62,190 nt of DNA from Acidobacteriota bacterium. GTDB taxonomy: Bacteria; Acidobacteriota; Terriglobia; Bryobacterales; Bryobacteraceae. The stretch spans positions 1-62,190 of the forward strand of contig JAFDVS010000054.1 of assembly GCA_018268935.1 (NCBI GenBank), read 5' to 3'. A program made the translations under genes and the position numbers. How positions within the stretch are numbered: position 1 is the first letter of the stretch; each line of letters opens with the position of its first letter. Positions 1-8,334 of this stretch are shown here, piece by piece. The notes beneath the pieces are model-generated. The model saw only the letters and a program-made list of their open reading frames with translations. It was not told where the DNA came from and did no database searches.

Positions 1-1
1 C

Positions 2-1453
2 CGCGTGCGCGGCGACGTCATCGAGCTCTTTCCTACCTACGACGACAACGCTTTCCGCATTGAGCTCTGGGGCGATGAGATCGAGAGCCTCTATCAAATC
101 GACCCCCTCACCGGCGCCATCAAGCAGAAATACCTGCGCCTGCCCATCTATCCCAAAACTCACTACGTGATGAGCGACGACATGCGCATCCAGGCGATGA
201 GCAGCATCGAAGCCGAACTCACCTGGTGGATGGGTGAACTCGAAAAGAAGGGCAAGCTGGTGGAAGCCCAGCGCCTGATGCAGCGCACGCGCTTCGATCT
301 GGAAATGATGTCGCAGATCGGCTATTGCCACGGCATCGAAAATTACTCGCGCCATTTCTCCGGCCGTCTCCCCGGCGAGGCGCCACCCACGCTCCTCGAC
401 TATCTGCCGCACGATGCGGTGGTGTTCATCGACGAAAGCCACCAGACGGTTCCCCAGCTTGGCGGCATGTATCATGGCGACCGTTCCCGCAAGGAGAACC
501 TCGTCAGCTTCGGCTTCCGCCTGCCCAGCGCGCTCGACAATCGCCCGCTCACCTTCGAAGAGTTCGAGAACCGCGTCAATCAGGTGGTCTACGTCTCCGC
601 TACGCCAGGCCCTTACGAACTCACCAAATCGGCGGGCATCATCGTCGAACAGATCATCCGTCCCACCGGCCTCATTGACCCGGAAGTGGAAGTGCGCGGC
701 ATCCGCGGGCAGGTGGACGACCTTCTCGGTGAGATTCGCCGCCGCATCGATCTAAACGAGCGCGTCCTGGTCACCACACTCACCAAACGCATGTCCGAGG
801 ATCTCACCGAATACTACTCGGAACTCGGCATCAAGTGCCGCTACCTGCACTCGGAAGTGAGCACGCTCGACCGCGTGAAGATTCTCCGCGATCTTCGCAG
901 AGGCGAGTTCGACGCATTGATCGGCGTCAATCTGCTGCGCGAAGGTCTCGACCTGCCGGAGGTGTCGCTGGTGGCGATTCTCGATGCCGACAAAGAGGGC
1001 TTTCTCCGCTCCACCGGCTCGCTCATCCAAACCATTGGAAGGGCGGCGCGCAATCTGAACGGAAAAGCGATACTCTATGCGGATGTCATGACCGACAGCA
1101 TGCGGCGAGCCATCGAGGAAACCACTCGCCGCAGACAGATTCAGAAGGAGTACAACGAACTCAACCAGATCACCCCGCAATCCATCGTAAAGCCCATCGA
1201 TATGAGCCTGGTTGCTATTGCCGAGGCTGATTACGTCACCGTCCCATTGGAGGCTGATCTCGATTTCGAATCCATGACCAAAGACCAGCGGGAAAAGACG
1301 ATCGCGGAACTGGAAGCGGCCATGAAAGAGGCCGCCGGCAATTTCGCTTTCGAGAAAGCGGCTCAGTACCGCGATAAGATCAAATCTCTGCGATCACCGA
1401 AGGCTTATGAAGAAGCAAGCACCCATAGCGCTGTTGGCGGCGGGCAGGACTAG
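2..1453 (+). CDS. uvrB: UvrABC system protein B, 3' part
   Basis: This is the C-terminal three quarters of UvrB, the helicase-like damage-verification subunit of nucleotide excision repair, which acts in the cytoplasm with UvrA and UvrC. The frame is open to the left edge, so the start and the Walker A motif lie outside the window. Visible are the beta-hairpin/domain 2 region, the YVSATPG motif III, the motif V region LREGLDLPEVSLVAILDADK, the motif VI core QTIGRAARN and the C-terminal UVR domain (about the last 50 residues, ELEAAMKEAAGNFAFEKAA) that contacts UvrC. The order and spacing match full-length UvrB. Its last 47 bases overlap the next gene in another frame. Identification is secure. 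Confidence 0.97.
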   Translation, partial: RVRGDVIELFPTYDDNAFRIELWGDEIESLYQIDPLTGAIKQKYLRLPIYPKTHYVMSDDMRIQAMSSIEAELTWWMGELEKKGKLVEAQRLMQRTRFDLEMMSQIGYCHGIENYSRHFSGRLPGEAPPTLLDYLPHDAVVFIDESHQTVPQLGGMYHGDRSRKENLVSFGFRLPSALDNRPLTFEEFENRVNQVVYVSATPGPYELTKSAGIIVEQIIRPTGLIDPEVEVRGIRGQVDDLLGEIRRRIDLNERVLVTTLTKRMSEDLTEYYSELGIKCRYLHSEVSTLDRVKILRDLRRGEFDALIGVNLLREGLDLPEVSLVAILDADKEGFLRSTGSLIQTIGRAARNLNGKAILYADVMTDSMRRAIEETTRRRQIQKEYNELNQITPQSIVKPIDMSLVAIAEADYVTVPLEADLDFESMTKDQREKTIAELEAAMKEAAGNFAFEKAAQYRDKIKSLRSPKAYEEASTHSAVGGGQD

Positions 1454-2252
1454 AGACAGCTTCCTGCGGCGAGTCCCCAACTTTGCGGAGCGGCTGGGTC
1501 CCGTAGGCTCCACCTCATTGCGGTTGGCTAGCCGCATTGTGAACATCCTCGAGGCGGGCCGGCCCGTGGATAGCCTGGAGGCTTTTGCCCAGGCCAGTGT
1601 GGTCCTCATCTCCGTACCGGACACATGGCTCGAACGATTCGAGGACGAATTGTTGCGCTGCCAGTTCTCCTGGAAAGGAAAAAGCGTACTGCTGTTTGAG
1701 TCCAAGCGCGACAGCAGCGCCCTCAGCAAGCTGGCCGCGGCGGGCGCGGCAGTAGGCTCACTCACGCCCTTGCTGCTGTTCGATGAAAAGGCCGTCGTAC
1801 TGGAAGGTTCGCGCAAAGCCGTCCAGGAAGGCCGCAAGCTTGTCACCTCACCGGGCATCCGCGTTCTTACGATGAACGCGGGACGCAAAGCGCTTTTTTC
1901 GGCGGGCGCCGGTTTCGCCACCAGTCTCGCCTTGCCTCTGCTGGCGGCGAGTGTCGAAACCCTGCGTGCCGCCGGCGTCGAACAAACCGACGCACTGGCG
2001 TTGACCGAAAAGCTGTTCCTCAAGACGCTCCGCGCTTATATCAAATCCGGCCGCAAGGGATGGGAAGGGGCTCTGCCTGCTCAGGATGGCGAAGCGATCC
2101 GCAGCCAGGTGGAAGCGCTCTTCCACGAAAGCCCCCTGCTTGCTGTCTATTACTTCGAAAACGCCCTGCGCGTATCGGAAATCATGAAGCAGGACCCAGC
2201 ATGGATCCGCGAACTGGCCCGGGATTTTTATCTCAAAGCCTCAGGAACGTAG
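1407..2252 (+). CDS. Rossmann-like / DUF2520 domain protein
   Basis: A 281-residue cytosolic protein whose layout resembles the NADP-binding Rossmann plus DUF2520 family, relatives of pyrroline-5-carboxylate reductase and 6-phosphogluconate dehydrogenase. The region ASVVLISVPDTWL (about residues 63-75) matches the strand that ends in VPD in this family, and an alpha-helical C-terminal half follows. The usual N-terminal GxGxxG nucleotide loop is not seen: the sequence reads ALLAAGRTRDSFLRR. Cofactor binding is therefore doubtful. The first ATG lies 47 bases inside uvrB, and no better start was found downstream. The substrate is unknown; the family assignment is moderately supported. Confidence 0.62.
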   Translation: MKKQAPIALLAAGRTRDSFLRRVPNFAERLGPVGSTSLRLASRIVNILEAGRPVDSLEAFAQASVVLISVPDTWLERFEDELLRCQFSWKGKSVLLFESKRDSSALSKLAAAGAAVGSLTPLLLFDEKAVVLEGSRKAVQEGRKLVTSPGIRVLTMNAGRKALFSAGAGFATSLALPLLAASVETLRAAGVEQTDALALTEKLFLKTLRAYIKSGRKGWEGALPAQDGEAIRSQVEALFHESPLLAVYYFENALRVSEIMKQDPAWIRELARDFYLKASGT

Positions 2253-2273
2253 CTGACTTCGCGAGCTTGGCTG

Positions 2274-3437
2274 CTACCGCAGCAGCCCGGCAATCCCCGT
2301 CTGCTCGGCTTCCACGGCGGCATCGCGCGCCGTCTTGCCGGCCTTGTTGCGAATCTCTTTATTCGCCCCCCGGCTCAGCAATGCCTCCACGGCTTCGCGC
2401 CGTCCATAGCTGGCCGCCACATGCAGCGCCGTCGCCCCGGAATCCGCATCCACCGCATCGATCGCCGCCCCTTTGTCCAACAGGAAAAGGATCACGTTCA
2501 CATGCCCGCCCAACGCCGCCTCGTGCAGGGGAAAGACGCCGGAGGGCCCGCGCACGGCTACTCCCGCGCCACGCTGCACCAGCAGGTCCACCAGAGCCAG
2601 ATGCCCTTTGATCGCCGCGTCCGGCAATAACGCATTCGCCTCCGCGGCATCCTTCAACAACAGATCCACCACTTCCTGCTCACCGCGCAACACCGCGTTG
2701 CGCAGCAGCTTCATCCGCTGCGCCGCATCGACGGCCGCCCCCTTTTCGAGCAACACCATCGCCGTCACCTTCTGCCGGTGCCGCAGCGCCAATTCCAATA
2801 GTGTCTCCCCATCGGCATCCTTCGCCCGCACATCCATCCCGCTTTCGGCCAGCAGCTTCACCACCTCGGCGTTGCCTTTCATCACAGCCTGCTGCATGGC
2901 CCGGGCCGACGGCTTCGCGCCCTTGCTCATCAGAATGCGCACCACCTCGGCATGCCCCTTGGCCGCCGCCTCATCCAGCGCCGTCGCACCGCCGTGATCC
3001 GGCTGATGCGGATTGGCCCCGCGCGAGAGCAGCAACACCACGATCTCCTTGTAGCCGCGATTGGCCGCCAGATGCAGCGGAGTGGAACCCGTCTGATAAA
3101 ACGCCTCGATTTGCGCACCCTTCTGCAACAGGTAATCCACCACATCTGCGTGATTGGTGATCACCGCATAGTGCAACGGGGTGCTTCCCGCTTCCCGATG
3201 CCGCGCATTCACATCCGCGCCTCGCTCCACCAGCAGCGCTACCACTTCCCGGTCGCCGGCCCACGCCGCGTCATGCAGCGGAGTGCCACCCAGGTTGTCG
3301 CGCTCATTGACATCGGCGCCCGCGGCCAGCAGTTTCTCAATCTGCGCGCGGTCTCCGGCCCGCACCGCCAGATGCAGGTCTCCAGCACAGGCCGCCAAAC
3401 AGGCCAGTATTACCGCGGCAATGAGCCTTACTGCCAC
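2274..3437 (-). CDS. Exported ankyrin-repeat protein
   Basis: A 387-residue protein with an N-terminal hydrophobic stretch ending LACLAACAGD, which looks like a signal peptide and possibly a lipobox with the second Cys as lipidation site. The rest is about ten ankyrin repeats, recognisable from recurring blocks such as GGTPLHDAAWAGDREVVALL and LLSRGANPHQPDHGG. Ankyrin stacks bind other proteins, and the partner is not visible here. It ends just before the uvrB-side genes and overlaps the 3' end of the M2 peptidase gene on the same strand by 10 bases. That points to one transcript reading peptidase then ankyrin protein. The fold assignment is secure and the role is unknown. Confidence 0.85.
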   Translation of the reverse strand: MAVRLIAAVILACLAACAGDLHLAVRAGDRAQIEKLLAAGADVNERDNLGGTPLHDAAWAGDREVVALLVERGADVNARHREAGSTPLHYAVITNHADVVDYLLQKGAQIEAFYQTGSTPLHLAANRGYKEIVVLLLSRGANPHQPDHGGATALDEAAAKGHAEVVRILMSKGAKPSARAMQQAVMKGNAEVVKLLAESGMDVRAKDADGETLLELALRHRQKVTAMVLLEKGAAVDAAQRMKLLRNAVLRGEQEVVDLLLKDAAEANALLPDAAIKGHLALVDLLVQRGAGVAVRGPSGVFPLHEAALGGHVNVILFLLDKGAAIDAVDADSGATALHVAASYGRREAVEALLSRGANKEIRNKAGKTARDAAVEAEQTGIAGLLR

Positions 3438-5272
3438 GCGCCCGGCTGTCCTCCGTTTTCCTTGTTCAGATGCTCCACCAGCGGTTTGAAGTATTCGAGC
3501 ATCGCCCGTGAACTGATGTCTTCACCCGTCTTTTCCCGCATCAGTTGCCGCCAGTCCGTCGTCGCTCCCAGACTCAGCAGTTCCCACAACCATTTCCCCA
3601 CTTCTTTGTTTCCGTAGTAGTTGCAGTTGTGCGGATCCTGCTTCAACAGCTTCCGTGAAATGTAGTCGTGCAGTTGAAACTTGATCAGGTACGCCATCGC
3701 GTAGTCGTAATACTGCGCGGCATCGTCGATGATGTGCGTCTTCGTGCAGGCGTCGCAGAACTCCTCCCCGCGCGGCGCCGGCGGTTCAATCCCCTGATAC
3801 TTCGCCGCCAACTCCCACCAGCGTTTGTTGAACTCCGCTATCGGCAGCTTCTTCTCGTAGAGATCGTGCTCAAAGTGCGTCATCGTGCCGGCTGAAAACG
3901 GCATGAACACCACCGCGTTGTCCAGCGCCTCGGCCAGCAGCATCTGCCCCGGATCCAACTTGCGCGATTCCGGCAGCAAGCCAACCCCGCGCAAATAGGG
4001 TTCCTGCCGCGCGGCAATCGAGATCAAATCGCCCACCGCTTCGTGAAAGGCCCGGTTCGCCCCTTCCCGCAGCACATGCGGCACCTTCGGATTCGAATAG
4101 GCCATGTAGTAATAGACGTGCCCCAGCTCATGATGGCTGGTCTCAAACCAGTAGAAGTTCGGCACCACGCTCATCAGACTCCGCACGTCCTTATCCTGGT
4201 CAATGTGCCACGCCGAGGCGTGCGTGTTCTTCTTCCGCTTGGAATCCGGCGGCAACTGGTATAAATCAGAGCGCTCCCAAAATGTTTTCGGCAGCGGAGG
4301 CATCCCCAGTGAGGTATAGAACCGCTCGGCCTGCTGCACCACCCACTCCGCCGATTTCCCGCGGAACAGATCGTTCAGATCGGCCGCTTCCACCAATCCC
4401 GGCCATTCCTGCCCCCAGCGGTTCCCCAGCCAGTGCGCTGGAATCTGCTTCGGTATTGGCTGCTTATATCGTTCCGCCAGTCTCCTGCGCGTCCACAGGT
4501 GCAGTTGTTCATACAACGGCTGCATGTCGGCGGCAGTCTTATCCATCAACTGCATCATCTCGGCGACGCTCATGCCGTAGTCCGCCACCTGCAGATGGAA
4601 GTAGCTGGAATAGCCGAGCTCCGATGCCACGCGATTGCGAAGGTCCCGCAATTCGCTCAAGCTCTTTTTCAATGCGGGTCCGGATTGCTTCGACACTTCC
4701 CACATCTTCCGGCGCTCAGCCAGGTTGCGCGATTCCACCAGCGCCTTGTCGATGTCGTTGGGAGTCGTCTTCTTCGCGCACTGCTCTCCGCGCGGTTCCA
4801 GGCAGAACGTGAATCCATCCAGTGTCGATGCGGCGCGCGCTTCCGCTTCAATCCGCCTCGTCACGATATCCGGAATTGTTCCCGGCGATTCCGCGGCTTG
4901 CAGCAGGATCTTGTCCAGTTGCCGGAACTCGGAATCGGAGAGCGATTTACGGGAACCCAGCAGCGCCTTCGATTTCTCGATCACATACCGGCTGCCGCGA
5001 AATCCAGCCAGCGCGCGATCCGCTCCAATCCGCTCCCCTGTATGTTGCTCGTTGACATCAGTTGATGATTTCCACTGCGATTCGGAAGCCACTGTCGCCA
5101 GCCGCCGGTCAATCTCGCTGTACATGTCCAGGAAGTCCTGCACATCGGAGCGCCCTCCGGAAGAGGCGCTCCCGCTACCGCCGCCGGGCGGGCTCACACA
5201 CGAAACCAGCAGGCAACAGATCGGGATCGCGATCACTCGGGGATACACAACGGAATTGTAACAGCCTCGCAC
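3428..5272 (-). CDS. M2 family zinc dipeptidase (ACE-like) lipoprotein
   Basis: A 614-residue relative of angiotensin-converting enzyme, a zinc peptidyl-dipeptidase. The zinc motif HELGH is at residues 381-385 and the third ligand, Glu411, sits in EGANRAFHEAVGD, closely matching animal ACE (HEMGH and EGANPGFHEAIGD). The N-terminus has a hydrophobic segment followed by LVSC, a good lipobox, then a Gly/Ser-rich linker. The mature protein is therefore probably anchored to a membrane and faces the periplasm. The length fits a single-domain ACE. It is upstream of, and overlaps, the ankyrin gene. Its likely job is removal of dipeptides from peptide C-termini; the natural substrate is unknown. Confidence 0.93.
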   Translation of the reverse strand: MRGCYNSVVYPRVIAIPICCLLVSCVSPPGGGSGSASSGGRSDVQDFLDMYSEIDRRLATVASESQWKSSTDVNEQHTGERIGADRALAGFRGSRYVIEKSKALLGSRKSLSDSEFRQLDKILLQAAESPGTIPDIVTRRIEAEARAASTLDGFTFCLEPRGEQCAKKTTPNDIDKALVESRNLAERRKMWEVSKQSGPALKKSLSELRDLRNRVASELGYSSYFHLQVADYGMSVAEMMQLMDKTAADMQPLYEQLHLWTRRRLAERYKQPIPKQIPAHWLGNRWGQEWPGLVEAADLNDLFRGKSAEWVVQQAERFYTSLGMPPLPKTFWERSDLYQLPPDSKRKKNTHASAWHIDQDKDVRSLMSVVPNFYWFETSHHELGHVYYYMAYSNPKVPHVLREGANRAFHEAVGDLISIAARQEPYLRGVGLLPESRKLDPGQMLLAEALDNAVVFMPFSAGTMTHFEHDLYEKKLPIAEFNKRWWELAAKYQGIEPPAPRGEEFCDACTKTHIIDDAAQYYDYAMAYLIKFQLHDYISRKLLKQDPHNCNYYGNKEVGKWLWELLSLGATTDWRQLMREKTGEDISSRAMLEYFKPLVEHLNKENGGQPGAWQ

Positions 5273-5281
5273 CGCGCGAGA

Positions 5282-5322
5282 GTGGGCAGGCAGAGCGCTG
5301 GCGGGACAGACGCCCTGCCCAC
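5282..5322. repeat. Imperfect hairpin between mscL and the M2 peptidase gene
   Basis: Nine-base perfect arms, GTGGGCAGG and CCTGCCCAC, flank a 23-base GC-rich centre. There is no T-run on either strand, so an intrinsic terminator is not well supported. It lies 3' of mscL (minus strand). It may be a dispersed palindromic repeat or a transcript-stabilising hairpin. Confidence 0.4.
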
Positions 5323-5331
5323 AAACGAATC

Positions 5332-5757
5332 TTACGCGTTGGCGCCTTTGCGGGAGGCGAGGAGGTCGCGAATTTCCGTCAGTAGCTTTTGGTCAACGGT
5401 CGGTCCGGGAGGCGGCGGCGCAGGTGCGTCTCTCTTCATCTTGTTGAATCCCTGAATCACAAGGAACAGAACAAACGCAACGATCAGGAAGTCAATGACG
5501 TTATTGATCAGCATGCCATACGTGATCACCGGCACGGCCTTCGCTTTCGCTTCGGCCAGGCTCACCACCGGAGTATCGGAAAGATTGACGAACTTGTTGG
5601 AAAAATCCACTGAGCCCATCACCTTCCCGATAGGAGGCATCATGATGCCTTCGGTAAACGTGCTCACGATCTTGCCGAAAGCGGCGCCCATGATGACACC
5701 GACCGCCATATCCAGGACATTGCCTTTCATGGCGAACTCTTTGAACGCTTGGAACAT
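5332..5757 (-). CDS. mscL: Large-conductance mechanosensitive channel
   Basis: A 141-residue inner-membrane channel that opens under membrane tension to release solutes after hypo-osmotic shock. The start at 5757 (MFQAFKEFAMKGNVLDMAVG) is fixed by a strong AGGAGG ribosome site 7-8 bases upstream; a longer open frame to 5943 is not needed. The first helix carries the family signature NVLDMAVGVIMGAAFGKIV and the second is INNVIDFLIVAFVLFLVIQ. A Pro-rich linker then leads to a C-terminal helical bundle (LLTEIRDLLASRK). The length is typical for MscL. It is transcribed divergently from the oxidoreductase gene at 5917. Confidence 0.97.
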   Translation of the reverse strand: MFQAFKEFAMKGNVLDMAVGVIMGAAFGKIVSTFTEGIMMPPIGKVMGSVDFSNKFVNLSDTPVVSLAEAKAKAVPVITYGMLINNVIDFLIVAFVLFLVIQGFNKMKRDAPAPPPPGPTVDQKLLTEIRDLLASRKGANA

Positions 5758-5878
5758 GGAATATCCTCCTGCAAACAAGAATGCGCGGCAGCAGATTCGC
5801 TGTTGCCGATTTTCGCGTAAGGATACCCTATCGATTGCATGGACGGCAAGCCACCCCTGCCAAGAGTGCAATTTTCCC

Positions 5879-5896
5879 CGAGACGTTGTAGTCTCG
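5879..5896. promoter_or_regulatory. Short inverted repeat upstream of the oxidoreductase gene
   Basis: A perfect 6-base stem, CGAGAC / GTCTCG, with a 6-base spacer, 20 bases before the ATG at 5917 in the divergent mscL intergenic region. It could be an operator half-site pair or a leader hairpin. No function is demonstrated. Confidence 0.25.
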
Positions 5897-5916
5897 TAAA
5901 CGAGGCTCTTCGATAC

Positions 5917-7452
5917 ATGGCATACGGTTCCACCAGAAGACATTTCTTTTTCGGCTCCCTGTTGGCCGGAGCGGTTCCTACCGGCGGATTCGGCAGTTCC
6001 GCTTCCCTCCGCACCATGGGGTACCGCTCACCTAACGAGAAGTTGAACATCGCCGCCATCGGCTCCGGTGGCAAAGGCAACAGCGACATCGACGGCTGCG
6101 CTTCGGAAAACATTGTTGCCCTTTGTGACGTTGACGAAAAGCAGGCCGCGCGCAAGTTCAAGGAATACGACAAGGCGCCAAAGTACAAAGACTTTCGCAA
6201 AATGCTGGACAAGGAAGGCAAAAACATCGACGCCGTCATTGTCAGCACGCCCGATCACATGCATGGCACCGCCGCCATGTGGTGCATGGAGCGCAACAAA
6301 CATGTCTACGTGCAGAAGCCGTTGACGCGCACCATTTGGGAAGCACGCCAGTTGCAGGAAGCGGCCAACAAATATAAGGTCGCCACGCAAATGGGCAACC
6401 AGGGCTATTCGAACGAAGGCACCCGCCAGGTGGCTGAAATGATCTGGAGCGGCGCCATCGGCAATGTCACCGAAGTGCACGCCTGGACCAATCGCCCGCT
6501 CTGGCCACAAGGCATCACCACCGCACCCGCGCCCACCGCTGTCCCCGACACTCTCGATTGGGACCTGTGGCAAGGCATCGCCGAAGCGCGCCCCTTCACC
6601 ATCGGCGGCGAAGGTTACCCCAATCAGTACGGCAATTTCTATCAGCCCTTCAACTGGCGCGGCTTTTTCGACTATGGCTGCGGAGCCCTCGGCGATATGG
6701 CGTGCCACATCCTCGGCGCTCCCAACCTCGCCCTGCAACTCGGCCCACCCACCAGCGTCGAGTGCATCAAGAAGGAAGGCGTCAGCGAAATTCAATTCCC
6801 GCGCCAGTCTGTCACTCGCTTCGACTTCCCTGCCCGCGGCAATATGCCAGCCTTGAAACTCTTCTGGTATGACGGCATGAAGGAGAATCCGAAGATTGAA
6901 GGCGTGCCGCAAGGCGAATGGCTCGGCGATCTTCCCATGCGTGGCGCGCGTCCTGGCGGTGGCCGCCGTGGACAGGGCCAGGCGCAGGCCGCGGCACCCG
7001 CAAGGCCCGCTCCGGCGCCCACCGGATTCGTGGGCCGCGTGTTCGACTACTCGAGCTACGAAGCCACCAGGAACGATCCCGATGCCCGCGTCCCAACGCC
7101 CAACGGCAGCCTCTTCATCGGCGACAAGGGTATGCTCACCACCGGCACTTACGGCGAACAGACCCGCCTGCTTCCGGTGGATCGCATGAAGGATTACAAG
7201 TTCCCCGATCCTTTCCTCACCCGCTCGCCCGGCCACTACCGTGATTGGATCCGCGCCTCGAAAGGCGGCGATCCGGCTTGCTCCAACTTCAACAACGCCG
7301 TGCCGTTTGTCGAATGGATGCTGCTCGGCGTCATCGCCCTCCGCGTGGAAGGCAAGATCGAATGGGATCCGGTGAAGATGCGCATCACCAACAATCCCGC
7401 GGCCAACAAGTACATCAAACCCAACTTCCGCAAGGGCTGGTCATTCGTATAA
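5917..7452 (+). CDS. Exported Gfo/Idh/MocA family oxidoreductase
   Basis: A 511-residue protein with a Tat-type leader (STRRHFFFGSLLAG, residues 4-17) and an N-terminal Rossmann domain with the dinucleotide loop AAIGSGGKGNSDIDG. The dehydrogenase motif that is usually EKP reads QKP here (HVYVQKPLTRT), a variant I associate with exported oxidoreductases of Planctomycetes and Acidobacteria. A Gly/Arg/Ala/Pro-rich low-complexity insert (RGARPGGGRRGQGQAQAAAP and onward) lies in the C-terminal domain. The start at 5917 is preferred because it begins the twin-arginine leader. It leads a + strand run with a cupin, a glucuronoyl esterase and a TonB receptor. That suggests oxidoreduction of a sugar or sugar acid in the periplasm, but the substrate is unknown. 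Confidence 0.88.
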   Translation: MAYGSTRRHFFFGSLLAGAVPTGGFGSSASLRTMGYRSPNEKLNIAAIGSGGKGNSDIDGCASENIVALCDVDEKQAARKFKEYDKAPKYKDFRKMLDKEGKNIDAVIVSTPDHMHGTAAMWCMERNKHVYVQKPLTRTIWEARQLQEAANKYKVATQMGNQGYSNEGTRQVAEMIWSGAIGNVTEVHAWTNRPLWPQGITTAPAPTAVPDTLDWDLWQGIAEARPFTIGGEGYPNQYGNFYQPFNWRGFFDYGCGALGDMACHILGAPNLALQLGPPTSVECIKKEGVSEIQFPRQSVTRFDFPARGNMPALKLFWYDGMKENPKIEGVPQGEWLGDLPMRGARPGGGRRGQGQAQAAAPARPAPAPTGFVGRVFDYSSYEATRNDPDARVPTPNGSLFIGDKGMLTTGTYGEQTRLLPVDRMKDYKFPDPFLTRSPGHYRDWIRASKGGDPACSNFNNAVPFVEWMLLGVIALRVEGKIEWDPVKMRITNNPAANKYIKPNFRKGWSFV

Positions 7453-7457
7453 CTCCC

Positions 7458-8318
7458 ATGTTCCGATTGGCGATTGCCGGGATCCTGGCCGGGCTGTTAA
7501 GCGCGGCCGATCCCACGTTCCTCCGGCGGTCAGTGGATGCTATCCAACCGGCCGCCGATGATCTCACCACGAACGCCAAAGGCGCTTCCTACAAGCCCAT
7601 CTTCGGCATCGGCGATCCGCAAGCGAAAAACCTCAAGGGCATTGCGCGCTATGGCCATCTCACCGTCGATCCCAATGGCGCATCGGCCCTCGTACAGTAC
7701 CCCGCCGAAGAGCAACTCTATTTCATTCTCGAAGGCAACGGCACGCTCCTCTATGACAACGACAAAGTGCCGGTGAAGAAATTCGATTTCATGTACCTGC
7801 CACCCGGTGTGCGCCACGGCATGGCCAATTCGTCATCCGCGCAGCTGCGTCTGCTGGTGATGGGCTACAAGATCCCGAAAGGCGTGGAAACCGCGCGCCC
7901 CGCCAAGGCGATGATCGCCAACGCCGATGACGTGAAGCTGCAAATCCTCGGCGGCCACGGTCCCACGGCACAGTTCAAACTGCTGATGGGCACCACCGAC
8001 AGCACGCGCGACAAGCTCTCCGCGGCCAGCCAGATGGTCAGCCTGTTCATCATGGACTTCGCTCCCGGCGGCACCAACATTCCGCATCACCACGAGACCG
8101 AAGAAGAGATCTACTTCGTCCTCCGCGGCCGCGGCGACATGGTGGCAGGCGGTGGCGCCGACGGCAACGAAGGCCGCTACCCGGCCAAAGCCGGCGATGC
8201 CTATTTCTTTCGCTTGAACACAACCGTCGGTTTCTACAGCGGCGCAAAAGCCGGCGACGAACATGACCTGGTTCTCGCCGTTCGTTCCAAGTTCCCGTTC
8301 GGATCGCGAATTCACTAA
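7458..8318 (+). CDS. Exported two-cupin protein
   Basis: A 286-residue protein starting 5 bases after the oxidoreductase stop. The first 16 residues (MFRLAIAGILAGLLSA) form a signal peptide. Two cupin barrels follow: the first around residues 60-140 (EEQLYFILEGNGTLLYDND, LPPGVRHGM) and the second around 195-285 (FAPGGTNIPHHHETEEEIYF, AGDAYFF). Cupin 2 has the HHHxxxEEIY metal-binding pattern; cupin 1 keeps a late His (PGVRHGM) but lacks the first His pair. Cupins of this type include sugar isomerases, dioxygenases and pectin-metabolism proteins such as KdgF. With an esterase for glucuronoyl bonds next door, a role on uronic acid products is a reasonable guess. Confidence 0.85.
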   Translation: MFRLAIAGILAGLLSAADPTFLRRSVDAIQPAADDLTTNAKGASYKPIFGIGDPQAKNLKGIARYGHLTVDPNGASALVQYPAEEQLYFILEGNGTLLYDNDKVPVKKFDFMYLPPGVRHGMANSSSAQLRLLVMGYKIPKGVETARPAKAMIANADDVKLQILGGHGPTAQFKLLMGTTDSTRDKLSAASQMVSLFIMDFAPGGTNIPHHHETEEEIYFVLRGRGDMVAGGGADGNEGRYPAKAGDAYFFRLNTTVGFYSGAKAGDEHDLVLAVRSKFPFGSRIH

Positions 8319-8334
8319 CCACAAGGGGCTCCCG

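Noticed and set aside
6028..7236. 402-codon minus-strand open frame inside the first oxidoreductase gene
   Set aside because: Shadow of the + strand Gfo/Idh gene, no recognisable motif.
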